A DNA stretch of 64,000 bases from an uncultured Lachnospiraceae bacterium (GTDB lineage Bacteria; Bacillota; Clostridia; Lachnospirales; Lachnospiraceae), in NCBI GenBank assembly GCA_910583615.1, contig CAJTXP010000006.1, positions 1 through 64,000 of the forward strand. The letters are read 5' to 3'. Position numbers and translations under genes: made by a program. Under the pieces are notes generated by a model. The model had not been told where the DNA came from, searched no databases, and saw only the letters and a program-made list of their open reading frames with translations. Shown here one piece after another: positions 26,084-35,699 of the stretch; the stretch's first letter is position 1; every line of letters starts with the position of its first letter.

Positions 26084-26953
26084 ATGAGTCTTGAACAGCT
26101 GAATCAGTATATCTCGTGGGATGCGCTGAACATTACGAAAACTGATGTGGCAGAGATCATTATTTTATCCTTTATTATTTATCAGATTATGAACTGGATC
26201 AAGTCTACCCGGGCATGGAATCTGCTGAAGGGTTTTTCGGTTGTCCTGCTTCTTCTGGCGGTTGCGGCTTTTTTCCATATGAGTACGATTCTCTGGATTG
26301 CAGAGAATTTCTTCAGTCTTGGAATTACGGCAGTCATTATCGTATTCCAGCCGGAGCTTCGGCGGGCGTTGGAGCAGCTTGGAGAGAAGAACATTCTGTC
26401 CTCCATTGTCCCCTTTGAAAGTTCCAGAAAAGAGGAGGAGGGAATGACGGACCGGACGGTTTCCGAACTGATCAGAGCCTGCTTTGAGATGGGAAAGGCA
26501 CGGACCGGAGCGCTGATCGTGATCGAGCAGAGCGTCAATCTGCAGGAATATGACCGTACCGGGATTTCTATAGATTCTCTTGTGTCCAGCCAGCTTCTTC
26601 TGAATATATTTGAAAAAAACACGCCTCTTCATGATGGAGCGGTGATTCTTGCCGGAAACAGAATCCGGTCAGCCACCTGTTATCTGCCGCTGTCAGACAA
26701 TATGAAGCTCAGCAAGGCGCTGGGAACAAGGCACCGCGCGGCGGTAGGAATCAGTGAAGTCAGTGATTCCATGACAGTCATCGTATCCGAAGAGACGGGA
26801 TCCGTTTCCGTGGCAAAAAACGGGCGTCTGCTGCGCAATCTGAATCAGGAACAGTTAAAGGAACAGCTTCAGAGCCTTCAGGCAAAGCCGGAGGAAGGCA
26901 GAAAGATCAAATTGTGGAAGGGGCGGAGCAAGAATGAAAACAAAGGTGTTTGA
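26084..26953 (+). CDS. cdaA: Diadenylate cyclase CdaA
   Basis: This 289-residue protein has three N-terminal transmembrane helices (to about residue 80) and a DAC domain that makes cyclic di-AMP from two ATP. The DGAVIL and RHRAAVGISE active-site motifs are both intact. It overlaps the start of cdaR by 20 bp, the conserved cdaA-cdaR arrangement; the usual third gene glmM is absent here. Confidence 0.95.
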   Translation: MSLEQLNQYISWDALNITKTDVAEIIILSFIIYQIMNWIKSTRAWNLLKGFSVVLLLLAVAAFFHMSTILWIAENFFSLGITAVIIVFQPELRRALEQLGEKNILSSIVPFESSRKEEEGMTDRTVSELIRACFEMGKARTGALIVIEQSVNLQEYDRTGISIDSLVSSQLLLNIFEKNTPLHDGAVILAGNRIRSATCYLPLSDNMKLSKALGTRHRAAVGISEVSDSMTVIVSEETGSVSVAKNGRLLRNLNQEQLKEQLQSLQAKPEEGRKIKLWKGRSKNENKGV

Positions 26954-28181
26954 CAATCTGCTTTTGAAGGTCCTTTCCGTAGCTGCAGCAGTGATACTGT
27001 GGCTTGTAGTGGTCAATATTGATGATGCAGTCGGCAGCAGGCCGATCCGGAATGTGAAAGTCAGCATGGTGAATATGGAGGCGTTGACCTCGCAGGGGCA
27101 GATGTGCCGGATTGAAGAAGGCACGGATGTGGTGGATCTGACGGTTTATGCAAGACGCAGCGTATTGAACAATCTGAAATCGACAGACTTTGTAGTGACT
27201 GCGGATATGCAGAAGGATCTGCAGTACGGCAGTATGGTGAAGATAGAAGTAAGTTATGTGGGAGACGCCACGATTGAGCGGGTGGAACAGAATCGCGAAA
27301 ACGTTCTGGTCAGTATTGAGGAATCGGTGACGGAACAGTTCAAGGTCGTGGTAAGACAGAAAGGAGATCCGGGCAACGGTCTGGTAAAAGGTTCTGCGAC
27401 TCCGGAACAGACTCTCCTGGAAGTTACAGGTCCGGCTTCTGTTGTAGAGCGCATCAAGCAGGTGGAGGTAGAAGTGAATGTCGCCGGTATTACCGGAACC
27501 GTAGTGCGCCCTGGAAAATTAACTCTGATGGACAGCGACAGGAACCCCATTGACGGGACGTATCTGGACTATTACGGCAAAGATACGGATTTTAACGTAA
27601 CTGTTACAACGCTGAACCAGAAAACAGTGGGGATCAGCTTTGATATCAGTAAAGCAGCTCCGGAAGGGTACAGTCTGAGTGCGATTTCCTATACACCGGA
27701 GACGGTGAAGATCGCAGGGACAGAGGCGCAGATCCGTCCGATCCGCAATCTGGAAATTCCGGCGGAGGTACTGAATCCGGAAGGGACAGTTGGAAAGTTT
27801 GAGCAGACGGTGGATATCAGCCAGTATCTGGACGAAGGACTTTTGATTCCGGATGAAGATGAACATGAGATTGTGGTAACAATGGATATTACGCCGCATG
27901 AATCTGCAAAATATATGTTTTACAGTCCGCAGATTCAGTATCGGAATCTGTCCGGAGGACTGGAAGTGTCAGAGGCAGGGCCGTTGGAGGTGACTGTCAG
28001 CGGAGCGGAAGCTGATCTGGCGCCTTTGACAATGGAGGATATTACGGTCAGTGTGGATCTGTCAGAATGCAGAAGACCGGGCACGTACACCATGCCGGTA
28101 ATGGTGACTGCACCGGAAAATATCCGGGTGCTGGACGGACTGGAGCTGACGGTAACGCTTGAGAAGGCGGGAAGCGATTAA
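26934..28181 (+). CDS. cdaR: YbbR-domain regulator of CdaA
   Basis: This 415-residue protein has a single N-terminal transmembrane helix (VLSVAAAVILWLVVVN) followed by four repeated extracytoplasmic YbbR beta domains. CdaR interacts with and modulates CdaA at the membrane. The 20-bp overlap with cdaA implies translational coupling. Confidence 0.93.
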   Translation: MKTKVFDNLLLKVLSVAAAVILWLVVVNIDDAVGSRPIRNVKVSMVNMEALTSQGQMCRIEEGTDVVDLTVYARRSVLNNLKSTDFVVTADMQKDLQYGSMVKIEVSYVGDATIERVEQNRENVLVSIEESVTEQFKVVVRQKGDPGNGLVKGSATPEQTLLEVTGPASVVERIKQVEVEVNVAGITGTVVRPGKLTLMDSDRNPIDGTYLDYYGKDTDFNVTVTTLNQKTVGISFDISKAAPEGYSLSAISYTPETVKIAGTEAQIRPIRNLEIPAEVLNPEGTVGKFEQTVDISQYLDEGLLIPDEDEHEIVVTMDITPHESAKYMFYSPQIQYRNLSGGLEVSEAGPLEVTVSGAEADLAPLTMEDITVSVDLSECRRPGTYTMPVMVTAPENIRVLDGLELTVTLEKAGSD

Positions 28182-28201
28182 ATGAAATAAACAGGTATGG
28201 G

Positions 28202-28280
28202 AGCTGTCGCAGAATACAGTATCTCCCCGGCAGAAAGAAAACCGTGTTCTGCCGGGGAAGAACTCTGTTCTGCGGCAGTC
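28202..28280 (+). terminator. Nested palindrome after cdaR
   Basis: An 11-bp perfect stem, CCCCGGCAGAA at 28225-28235 and TTCTGCCGGGG at 28247-28257, is enclosed by an outer imperfect pair (CTGTCGCAGAA near 28204 with TTCTGCGGCAG near 28270). There is no T-run. It separates cdaR from the surface-glycan genes and probably acts as a terminator or processing hairpin. Confidence 0.5.
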
Positions 28281-28353
28281 GTGCATCACAGGAAACAGGA
28301 TGCTGCGCGCGGATGCCTGTGCACGAAGAGCAGATGGCTGCGGAGTAGGAAAG

Positions 28354-30972
28354 ATGAAACTGGAAAAGAAGAAAAAATATTTCATGATATGGACAGGCAT
28401 CTGCATCCTGGTCATGCTTGCAGGGATGCTGATACCGGCAGAGAGACTTTGTTCACAGGGCCTTACAGGTGCAAATCAGGCGAACCTGCGTTCCAGAACG
28501 GAAGAACTGACAACGGGGAAAACGCTGGAATTTGTACTGGAGCCTCCCGCGGACACGATGCAGCAGATTGGTTTCTTTTTTACTGCCAATGGACATGATT
28601 TTCAGGAAGGCAGTCTGCGAATCCTTGTGCTGGATGATCAAGAGGTCCTGATCGGCGGTCAGGAATACGCGCTGAAAGGGATGACTGACCAGCAGTTTTT
28701 GTCGGTTTCGGTTCCTTTTGCAGAACTGGACCGGATACCGGAACGGATGACGGTGCGTATCAGCAGCGACGCAGGAAAGGAGGGGCCCTCCGCATGGCTG
28801 AATGAGACGACGCAGACGCCGGGGAGCGCATCGGTGGACGGAGCGCCGTTGTCCAAAAGCCTGGTGTATAATCTGACCTATACCATACAGGTACATCAGT
28901 ACCAGAAGCCGCTGTTCGCAGGCCTGATTCTTTTTCTCTTTGGCCTTGGAGTCTACGGCGCAGGCGGTTTTGCGGCTGTGGAGAAAAGATCCGGAAGAAA
29001 CAGGGATCGAGGTTTTGTCATGCCTTCCAGGCGTGAGGTTTTGGGGCTTGCGGCAGCGGTCCTGGCAGTGGCGGCGGTTTTTCTGTATCTGTATGACACC
29101 CAGATCCGGATTGCACAGAATACAACGGAAAAGACCGTGGTGATTCAGCCGGACGGGGAGATTCTGCCCGTAAATGAAGAAAACCGGTCTGTGAGCCAGA
29201 CCGTGAGCCCCGGAGAGGACAGGCTGACCGGTCTTGGCGTGCGCTTCTATGTGGATCCGGAATCTGAAAGCGGGCCTGCGGAAGGCAGCATGCATGCTTC
29301 CGTCACAGACCTGACACAAAACCGGATCCTGTGTGAGACGGATATTGCTGCGTCTCAGTTTATCTCCGGCGAGTATGTGGGGCTTCTGTTTCAGGATTCT
29401 CAGACAGGGGTTGCAGATCATGCATATCGGATTGATCTTGAATTTTCTCCGGAGCTTTGGGACAGCGGACTGGGAATTATGACGGGAGAAGAAGGAATCT
29501 GTGTGAATGCATATTTGTATTTCAATATTTTCCTGAAAAGATTTTTCTTCTTCCTGTTTCTTGCGGCAGAAGGGTTTCTTTTCCTGTTCTGGTATGTGAC
29601 GATCGTGAAGAGGGCTCCTCTGGAAAACGTACTGTTTATAACGATTCTGTTCTGCGGACTTTTCTATAATGTACTGTTGACGCCTCAGATGGTTCCGGAC
29701 GAAGCGAAGCACATTGACATGGCATATCGATACAGCAATGAGCTTCTCGGGTATGAGGGGCTGGGAGATACAAAGTGCCTCATGCGGGCGGATGACGCAC
29801 AGACGGTATTTACCGCATCGCCTTCCTTTGGAAATTACAGGAATATATACTATGGACTGTTTTCCAGGGTGCGGGATGAGACGATGCTGGAGGCGGAGGT
29901 CAACAGCAATATAGAAGGAAGTTTTCTTCTGTATGCGCCTGCAGTATTTGGGATGTGCTTTGCCAGGATCCTTGGATGGGGGACGGTGCCCATGCTGCTC
30001 CTGGCGCGGTATATGAATCTGCTGGTGTTTGCAGTGCTTGCGCGGGCAGGCATGAAACGCCTGCCTTTTGGAAAGATGACGTTGTTCGTACTGGCGCTTC
30101 TGCCGGTCAATATACAGCAGTGTACCTCTTTCTCCCATGATGCCATGGTACATGGAATCCTGTTTTTTTACGGTTGTCTGTGTCTGCAGGCGATTTATGA
30201 GGAAGAACCGGTGAGCGGACAGCGCATGATGCTTCTGGAGCTTACGGCGTTGTTTCTGGTATCCTGTAAAAACGGGAGCTACCTGCCCCTGTGTTTTCTT
30301 CCGATTCTGATTCCATGCGTACGGTATGCAGGTAAAAGAGAAAAATATACAGCAACCCTTGCGCTTCTTCTGATTCCCGTTCTGGCCTTTTTGATGAAAC
30401 ATATGCAGATGGTATCCGGAATCATGAATACAACAGAAGCTACCAGCGTGGTCAGTACCGGCGGCGGATCGGAATATCTGACCGGCTATACGATTGGATA
30501 TTTTCTGAAAGAGCCGCTGGAATTTGTCTATATGATCGTAAATACGGTTCTGGATAAAACCGGTTTTTATCTGGAGTCTCTGGTCGGCTATAAGCTTGGG
30601 TGGGTGGAGATCGAGACATCCATGGTGGTGGTACTGCTGTTCTGGTTTCTTCTCTTTCTGTCCATCTGCAGCGTCCGCGGGGAGACGATACAGATCGGGA
30701 AATTTCAGAGGTTCTGGATGGTGCTTTTGTGCATGGGGTGTACAGGGCTGATTTTGCTGGGAATGCTGCTTCAGTGGACGCCTTTCGGACATGTTTCCAT
30801 AGAGGGGGTTCAGGGGAGATATTTTCTTCCGTTTCTGCTGATCCTCCTGACCGCTTTCAGAAACAACGGCATTCTGTTGAACCGCAGGATTGACCGGGGA
30901 ATTGCAGTGGCGGCTGCAGCCGGTCAGTTTCTGACGCTGATCTATATCATCCGTCAGGTAACAATGGTATAA
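28354..30972 (+). CDS. DUF2142-type large membrane protein (surface glycan region)
   Basis: This roughly 872-residue integral membrane protein has an N-terminal transmembrane helix, a large extracytoplasmic beta-rich section, and from about residue 400 a multi-helix part containing TPQMVPDEAKHIDMAYRYS. The PDE-x-x-H element is the signature region of DUF2142 proteins, which resemble polytopic glycosyltransferases near polysaccharide genes. ATG 28354 follows AGGAAAG; an upstream TTG/ATG frame is possible. It is followed 10 bp later by a flippase, so a role in assembling or modifying a cell-surface glycan is inferred. Confidence 0.75.
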   Translation: MKLEKKKKYFMIWTGICILVMLAGMLIPAERLCSQGLTGANQANLRSRTEELTTGKTLEFVLEPPADTMQQIGFFFTANGHDFQEGSLRILVLDDQEVLIGGQEYALKGMTDQQFLSVSVPFAELDRIPERMTVRISSDAGKEGPSAWLNETTQTPGSASVDGAPLSKSLVYNLTYTIQVHQYQKPLFAGLILFLFGLGVYGAGGFAAVEKRSGRNRDRGFVMPSRREVLGLAAAVLAVAAVFLYLYDTQIRIAQNTTEKTVVIQPDGEILPVNEENRSVSQTVSPGEDRLTGLGVRFYVDPESESGPAEGSMHASVTDLTQNRILCETDIAASQFISGEYVGLLFQDSQTGVADHAYRIDLEFSPELWDSGLGIMTGEEGICVNAYLYFNIFLKRFFFFLFLAAEGFLFLFWYVTIVKRAPLENVLFITILFCGLFYNVLLTPQMVPDEAKHIDMAYRYSNELLGYEGLGDTKCLMRADDAQTVFTASPSFGNYRNIYYGLFSRVRDETMLEAEVNSNIEGSFLLYAPAVFGMCFARILGWGTVPMLLLARYMNLLVFAVLARAGMKRLPFGKMTLFVLALLPVNIQQCTSFSHDAMVHGILFFYGCLCLQAIYEEEPVSGQRMMLLELTALFLVSCKNGSYLPLCFLPILIPCVRYAGKREKYTATLALLLIPVLAFLMKHMQMVSGIMNTTEATSVVSTGGGSEYLTGYTIGYFLKEPLEFVYMIVNTVLDKTGFYLESLVGYKLGWVEIETSMVVVLLFWFLLFLSICSVRGETIQIGKFQRFWMVLLCMGCTGLILLGMLLQWTPFGHVSIEGVQGRYFLPFLLILLTAFRNNGILLNRRIDRGIAVAAAAGQFLTLIYIIRQVTMV

Positions 30973-30982
30973 GGAGTTTTAT

Positions 30983-32527
30983 ATGGATAAAAAAAGACTG
31001 GCGGTGAATATGGCGGCGCAGCTTCTGGCGTTTGCGGTCAATATGGGAATCAGCTTTTTCCTTGCCCGCATTATAGAAGACCAGATTGGGGAGAATACGT
31101 ATGGGTTTGTGGCTCTTGCCAATCAGTTTGTACTGTATGCACAGATCGCAGTATCTGCTTTGAACACAATGGCAAGCCGGTTTGTGACGATTCATATTCA
31201 TCGAGGAGAGCAGCAGACAGCAAGTGAATATTTTTCTTCGGTGTTTTTTGGAAATGTCATTATGGCGGGTATCTTTCTTGTTCCGGCACTGGTAATTGTA
31301 ATATTTATGGGCTATATGCCGTTTTTGAATGTTCCGAAGGCGATACTTGGGGATGTGCAGCTTTTGTGGGCTTTTGTATTCGGGAATTTTTTCCTGAGCA
31401 TTATCACTTCCGTGTATGGAGTATCTACCTATGCGACGAACCGGCTGGACCTGACGTCCATACGGACCATGATTGCAGATTTTATTCGGATTGCGTTTCT
31501 GTTTGTGACTTTTTTTGTATGGAAGCCGACGCTCTGGTATATTGGCGCCGCTTCCATGATCAGCACGTCTTATATTGCGTTCTGGAACAGGCGTTTTACA
31601 AGGCGGCTTTTGCCGGATATCCGGATGTCTGCATCCAATTTCCGGTGGAAAAAGGTATGGGAACTGGTTTCTCTTGGTGCATGGAATTCTCTGACCAGAC
31701 TGGGGCAGCAGCTTCTGGACGGGCTGGGAGTTCTGCTTTCAGGAGCGCTGATTCTGGATGGAAATGCATCCATGACGCTTCTGGCGCTTGCGACGCAGGT
31801 GCCGACGGCCATCACAAATCTGATGGGTACGGTCGTAGGCGTGTTTAATCCGCAGATCACGATTGCCTATGCGGAGGGAGATAAGGAAAAACTTGTGGGC
31901 ATCATTAAGAGCAGCAACCGGATCCTGATTTTTCTTATGAGCGTTCCCATTGCATTTTTAACGGCTTACGGACTTGATTTTTACAGGCTCTGGCAGCCGT
32001 CTAAAGATCCGTGGGCGCTGCAGAAGCTCTCCATCCTGGCGGTGGGAGTGCTTTATATCAGCATGAGCATCCAGGTACTCTATCATGTATTTATCATTAC
32101 GAAAAAAGTAAAGTGGAATTCTCTGGTGCTTTTGGGGTCAGGAGCAGTATCTTCTGTCATGTCTCTGATTCTGCTGAAGACGACCGGTCTGGGAGCGGCA
32201 TGCTTTCCACTGTCCAGTATGGTCACAGGACTTCTCAGGAATTTTATCTTCACTCCCATCTATGCGGCAAGATGTCTTGAGATTCGCTGGAATCGTTTTT
32301 ACAGCGATATTTTCCTGGGTTGTTTTTCCATCGGGACGATAACCCTGCTGGGGCTTTTGTCCCGCACAATCTGTCCGATCCATTCCTGGGGCAGTCTTTT
32401 GCTGACAGGTGTTGTAATGGGGCCCTTGTCTCTGCTTGTGAATTTTTTTATCATTCTTCGCAGGGAAGAACGACAGACCGTGATACAGATGGTTCGTTCC
32501 GGTACTGTCCTGCGGAAACAGCAGTGA
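30983..32527 (+). CDS. Polysaccharide flippase (Wzx/MATE-like)
   Basis: This 514-residue protein has about 12-14 transmembrane helices in the oligosaccharide-flippase fold. It starts NMAAQLLAFAVNMGISFFLARII, with QVPTAITNLMGTVVGVFNPQITIAYAEGD in the middle, a typical segment of the family. It would flip lipid-linked glycan units across the membrane. It lies in one run with the DUF2142 protein and three family-2 glycosyltransferases. Confidence 0.88.
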   Translation: MDKKRLAVNMAAQLLAFAVNMGISFFLARIIEDQIGENTYGFVALANQFVLYAQIAVSALNTMASRFVTIHIHRGEQQTASEYFSSVFFGNVIMAGIFLVPALVIVIFMGYMPFLNVPKAILGDVQLLWAFVFGNFFLSIITSVYGVSTYATNRLDLTSIRTMIADFIRIAFLFVTFFVWKPTLWYIGAASMISTSYIAFWNRRFTRRLLPDIRMSASNFRWKKVWELVSLGAWNSLTRLGQQLLDGLGVLLSGALILDGNASMTLLALATQVPTAITNLMGTVVGVFNPQITIAYAEGDKEKLVGIIKSSNRILIFLMSVPIAFLTAYGLDFYRLWQPSKDPWALQKLSILAVGVLYISMSIQVLYHVFIITKKVKWNSLVLLGSGAVSSVMSLILLKTTGLGAACFPLSSMVTGLLRNFIFTPIYAARCLEIRWNRFYSDIFLGCFSIGTITLLGLLSRTICPIHSWGSLLLTGVVMGPLSLLVNFFIILRREERQTVIQMVRSGTVLRKQQ

Positions 32528-32579
32528 ATTCACTGGAATTTCCGCAGGGACAGTATCAGGATGAAAGGAGCAGTACAGG

Positions 32580-33629
32580 ATGTACAGTGTGGTGATACCG
32601 GTTTATGAGGCAGAAACGTGTGTGGGACGATGTGTAGAGTCCTGGCTTGCACAGACAGAAAAAGATCTGGAACTGATTCTGGTGGACGACGGTTCCAAAG
32701 ACGGAAGCGGGAGAATCTGTGACGAATATGCCGGAAAAGATCAGAGGGTTCGTGTGATCCATCAGAAGAATACCGGAGTATCGGCAGCGCGCAATGCAGG
32801 AATGGAAGCGGCCAGAGGAGAATATCTTCTGTTTACGGACAGTGATGATTATGTGTCAAAGGACTATCTGGAAAAGATGACATGCTGTCAGAGGGAATCA
32901 GAAGCAGATCTGGTTCTGTGCGGATTTCACCATCTGTATGACGGTGCGAGCATTCGGAAGATTCCCGGATCCGCAGGAGTTTTTCAGTGTTCAGACTGTC
33001 CGGAGGATTTTCTGCTTCTGTATGAACAGGGTTTCTTAAACATGCCCTGGAACAAGCTGTATAGAAAAAAGCTGACAGGCAGATTTGACATATCACTGAG
33101 TCTTGGAGAGGACCTGCTCTTTAATCTGGATTATCTGCGGTCATGCAGAAGGATTGCCGTGCTGAAGGAGCCGCTCTGCTACTATATCCAGGAAGAACAG
33201 AAGACGACGCTTTCTTCCAGAAAACGTCAGGACCGGCTGGCACTGGCCAGAAGGATCTGCAGGGAAACAGAGAACTTTTATGAACAGATCTGCCAGGAAG
33301 AAGATGAGAAACGAAGAAGCATGGGACACAGACGGATCTTTACCAGATATATGAACGAGATTATGGATGAATGTGAGAAGACACCGACAGATAAAAGTCT
33401 TACCAGAAAGGAAAAGATAGAGATGATTCGGTCCTGTGCGGAGGACCCGTGGGTTGGAAAAAGAGGATGCGAAGCTGTTTTTTCCTGTCCGGATTATAAG
33501 ATCCTGTGGTTTTTTCTGCGTCGAAAGCGGGCGGGTATGGTTTATCTGCTGTGTGTACTGAGGTCTGTGATTGTCCGGGCAGTACATCATATCAGAAGAA
33601 AAAAAGGAGGCCTTATATGGAACCTTTGA
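32580..33629 (+). CDS. Family 2 glycosyltransferase
   Basis: This 349-residue protein has an N-terminal GT-A fold: VVIPVYEAETCVGRCVESW, LILVDDGSKDGSG, the GVSAARNAGMEAARGEY loop and the DxD metal motif in FTDSDDYV. The later MPWNKLYR and LGEDLLFNLDYL segments are characteristic of polysaccharide GT2 enzymes. GAAAGGAG precedes the start. The last 13 bp overlap the next glycosyltransferase start. Confidence 0.9.
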   Translation: MYSVVIPVYEAETCVGRCVESWLAQTEKDLELILVDDGSKDGSGRICDEYAGKDQRVRVIHQKNTGVSAARNAGMEAARGEYLLFTDSDDYVSKDYLEKMTCCQRESEADLVLCGFHHLYDGASIRKIPGSAGVFQCSDCPEDFLLLYEQGFLNMPWNKLYRKKLTGRFDISLSLGEDLLFNLDYLRSCRRIAVLKEPLCYYIQEEQKTTLSSRKRQDRLALARRICRETENFYEQICQEEDEKRRSMGHRRIFTRYMNEIMDECEKTPTDKSLTRKEKIEMIRSCAEDPWVGKRGCEAVFSCPDYKILWFFLRRKRAGMVYLLCVLRSVIVRAVHHIRRKKGGLIWNL

Positions 33630-34594
33630 TCAGTATTATTGTGCCTGTGTATCAGGTGGAAGCATACCTTGACAGGTGTATGGAGAGTCTTCTTGCACAG
33701 ACCTATGAGAATCTGGAGATTATTCTGGTGGATGACGGTTCTGTTGACAGGTGTCCGATAATCTGTGATTCTTATGCAGAAAAGGACAGAAGAGTCCATG
33801 TGATCCATCAGAAGAATGCAGGTCTTTCCGGCGCCCGGAATGCAGGGATTGAAGCAGCTGATGGAGAGTATCTGGCATTTGTGGATCCGGATGACTATGT
33901 GTCCAGAGACTTTATCCGTACCCTGTATGAACTGCTGGAAGAAACGGAATGTGCGATCAGTCAATGCCGGTTTGCCTATGTGCAGGGAGAGCCCCTGCGG
34001 GGGACAAAGGACCGGGATTATCATGTCTATCGCGGAGAAAGCCTGATGGAGCAGCTGTACGGGGCGGAGGAAGAGGCAACCTGCTTTGTGGTTGCATGGA
34101 ATAAACTGTACAGGAAAGAACTGTTTGCAAAGATCCGGTATCCTTTGGGACGCATTCACGAGGACGAAGCAACAACCTACCTCCTGTTTCATGAAGGGAA
34201 GAAGCTGGCGTTTACAGAACGGATTCTATATGGATATTATACGGAAAATACAAAGAGTATTACGGCGGTTTTTTCGCGGAAGCGACTCCAGTGGCTGACT
34301 GCGCAGGAAGAAAGAATTCTTTTCTTCAGAGAAAACGGATATGACAGACTGATTCCGGCAGCCTACCGAAAGCTGTGTGATGCCTGTATTACATTTTATC
34401 TGAGATGTACAGAAGAAGTGGAGGATCGGACAGCACTGCAGAAGGATCTTATGGAAAGCCTGAAACGGTATCGCATTCAGGGCGCCATATGGATTCAGAA
34501 ACTTCCGTTTCGTACGCGTATGGGATACCGGCTGTTTTGTGTAAGTCCGTATTTTTATGAAAAACTGCAAAAAAGGATACAGGGATCGGTATGA
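33617..34594 (+). CDS. Family 2 glycosyltransferase
   Basis: This 325-residue GT-A enzyme starts MEPLISIIVPVYQVEAYLDR and has IILVDDGSVDRCP, GLSGARNAGIEAADGEY and the metal motif region FVDPDDYV. Later it has VAWNKLYRKELF and the acidic RIHEDEATTYLLF. AAGGAGG lies before ATG 33617, inside the end of the preceding gene; a longer frame from 33506 is rejected. Its stop overlaps the next start (ATGA), indicating coupled translation. Confidence 0.9.
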   Translation: MEPLISIIVPVYQVEAYLDRCMESLLAQTYENLEIILVDDGSVDRCPIICDSYAEKDRRVHVIHQKNAGLSGARNAGIEAADGEYLAFVDPDDYVSRDFIRTLYELLEETECAISQCRFAYVQGEPLRGTKDRDYHVYRGESLMEQLYGAEEEATCFVVAWNKLYRKELFAKIRYPLGRIHEDEATTYLLFHEGKKLAFTERILYGYYTENTKSITAVFSRKRLQWLTAQEERILFFRENGYDRLIPAAYRKLCDACITFYLRCTEEVEDRTALQKDLMESLKRYRIQGAIWIQKLPFRTRMGYRLFCVSPYFYEKLQKRIQGSV

Positions 34595-35649
34595 AAGAGA
34601 AAATCAGCGTAATCGTGCCTGTATATGGCGTGGAAAAAGTACTGAGCCGTTGTGTGGACAGCATTCTGGCACAGACCTATGAAAATCTGGAGATCATTCT
34701 GGTAGATGACGGCTCGCCGGACCAGTGCCCCGGGCTCTGTGACCAATATGCAGAAAACTGCTCCAATATTGTAGTAGTCCATAAGAAAAACGGAGGCCTG
34801 ACTTCTGCATGGAAAGAGGGAGTCCGGCATGCGTCTGCAGAACTGATCGGCTTTGTGGACAGTGATGACTGGATAGAGCCGGATATGTATGAACGTCTGG
34901 AACAGGCGCTTACGCAGCAGGGAGCGGATATTGCCATGGCGGGCCTGGTTTTTGATTATGAGGATTCGGGATATCCGCCCAGAAAAGAGACAAACCGAAT
35001 GGATATGACGGTCTATGAACGGGAAGAACTGACAGAGATTTTTCCGATGCTGCTCAATGACGGAAGCTTTATCGGGCGAGTGCTCCAGCCGTCCCGGGTG
35101 ACCAAGCTGTTCCGGCGCAGGGTGGTGGAAAAGAATCTTGAGCTGTGGGATGACCGTGTGACGGTGGGGGAGGATCTTCAGATGGTCTTTGCAGCAGTAC
35201 TGGATGCAGAGAAAATCTGTACGATTCCGGATTATTATCCGTATCATTACTGGTATAATGTATCTTCCATGACCGGCGGATATGATCCGGGATACCTGGA
35301 GAAAATCAAATTATTAAGAGAACGTATGGAAGCGATTTCAGATGCAAAGGAGGTCTATGATTTTCGCCCTCAGATCCGTAATGATTTTCTGAGCCTTGCG
35401 GTTATGGCGGTCAAAAATGAAATATGGAGGAATCATACAGACTCTTTCCTGGAAGTATTAAAACGTGTAAAGCAGATGTGCAGGGACGAGAGCGTACAGG
35501 AGGCGCTTCAGAATCATACCATGGATCGGATCGGACTGTCCGTAAAACTGTATCTCCATATGATGAAGCATGGATGGTATCTGTCCTGCTATATGGTGAC
35601 AAAGGTATTTTTTTCCTGGTATTACCGAAAGACTTTCAGATGTGAATAA
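34591..35649 (+). CDS. Family 2 glycosyltransferase
   Basis: This 352-residue GT-A protein starts MKEKISVIVPVYGVEKVLSR and has LVDDGSPDQCPGLCD, the FVDSDDWIEPDMYERL metal motif, and VGEDLQMVFAAVLDA. It is the last gene of the plus-strand glycan run and faces the CotH-like gene on the other strand. Sequence similarity among the three tandem glycosyltransferases suggests duplication. Confidence 0.9.
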   Translation: MKEKISVIVPVYGVEKVLSRCVDSILAQTYENLEIILVDDGSPDQCPGLCDQYAENCSNIVVVHKKNGGLTSAWKEGVRHASAELIGFVDSDDWIEPDMYERLEQALTQQGADIAMAGLVFDYEDSGYPPRKETNRMDMTVYEREELTEIFPMLLNDGSFIGRVLQPSRVTKLFRRRVVEKNLELWDDRVTVGEDLQMVFAAVLDAEKICTIPDYYPYHYWYNVSSMTGGYDPGYLEKIKLLRERMEAISDAKEVYDFRPQIRNDFLSLAVMAVKNEIWRNHTDSFLEVLKRVKQMCRDESVQEALQNHTMDRIGLSVKLYLHMMKHGWYLSCYMVTKVFFSWYYRKTFRCE

Positions 35650-35699
35650 AAGAGACGGCATATATGCCCGGGAGACAAAAGCAGAGAGCAGAACCATGA

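Noticed and set aside
28453..30792. 779-codon open frame on the minus strand
   Set aside because: It is the shadow of the DUF2142 gene on the plus strand; composition is His/Gln/Arg-rich with no recognisable domain.
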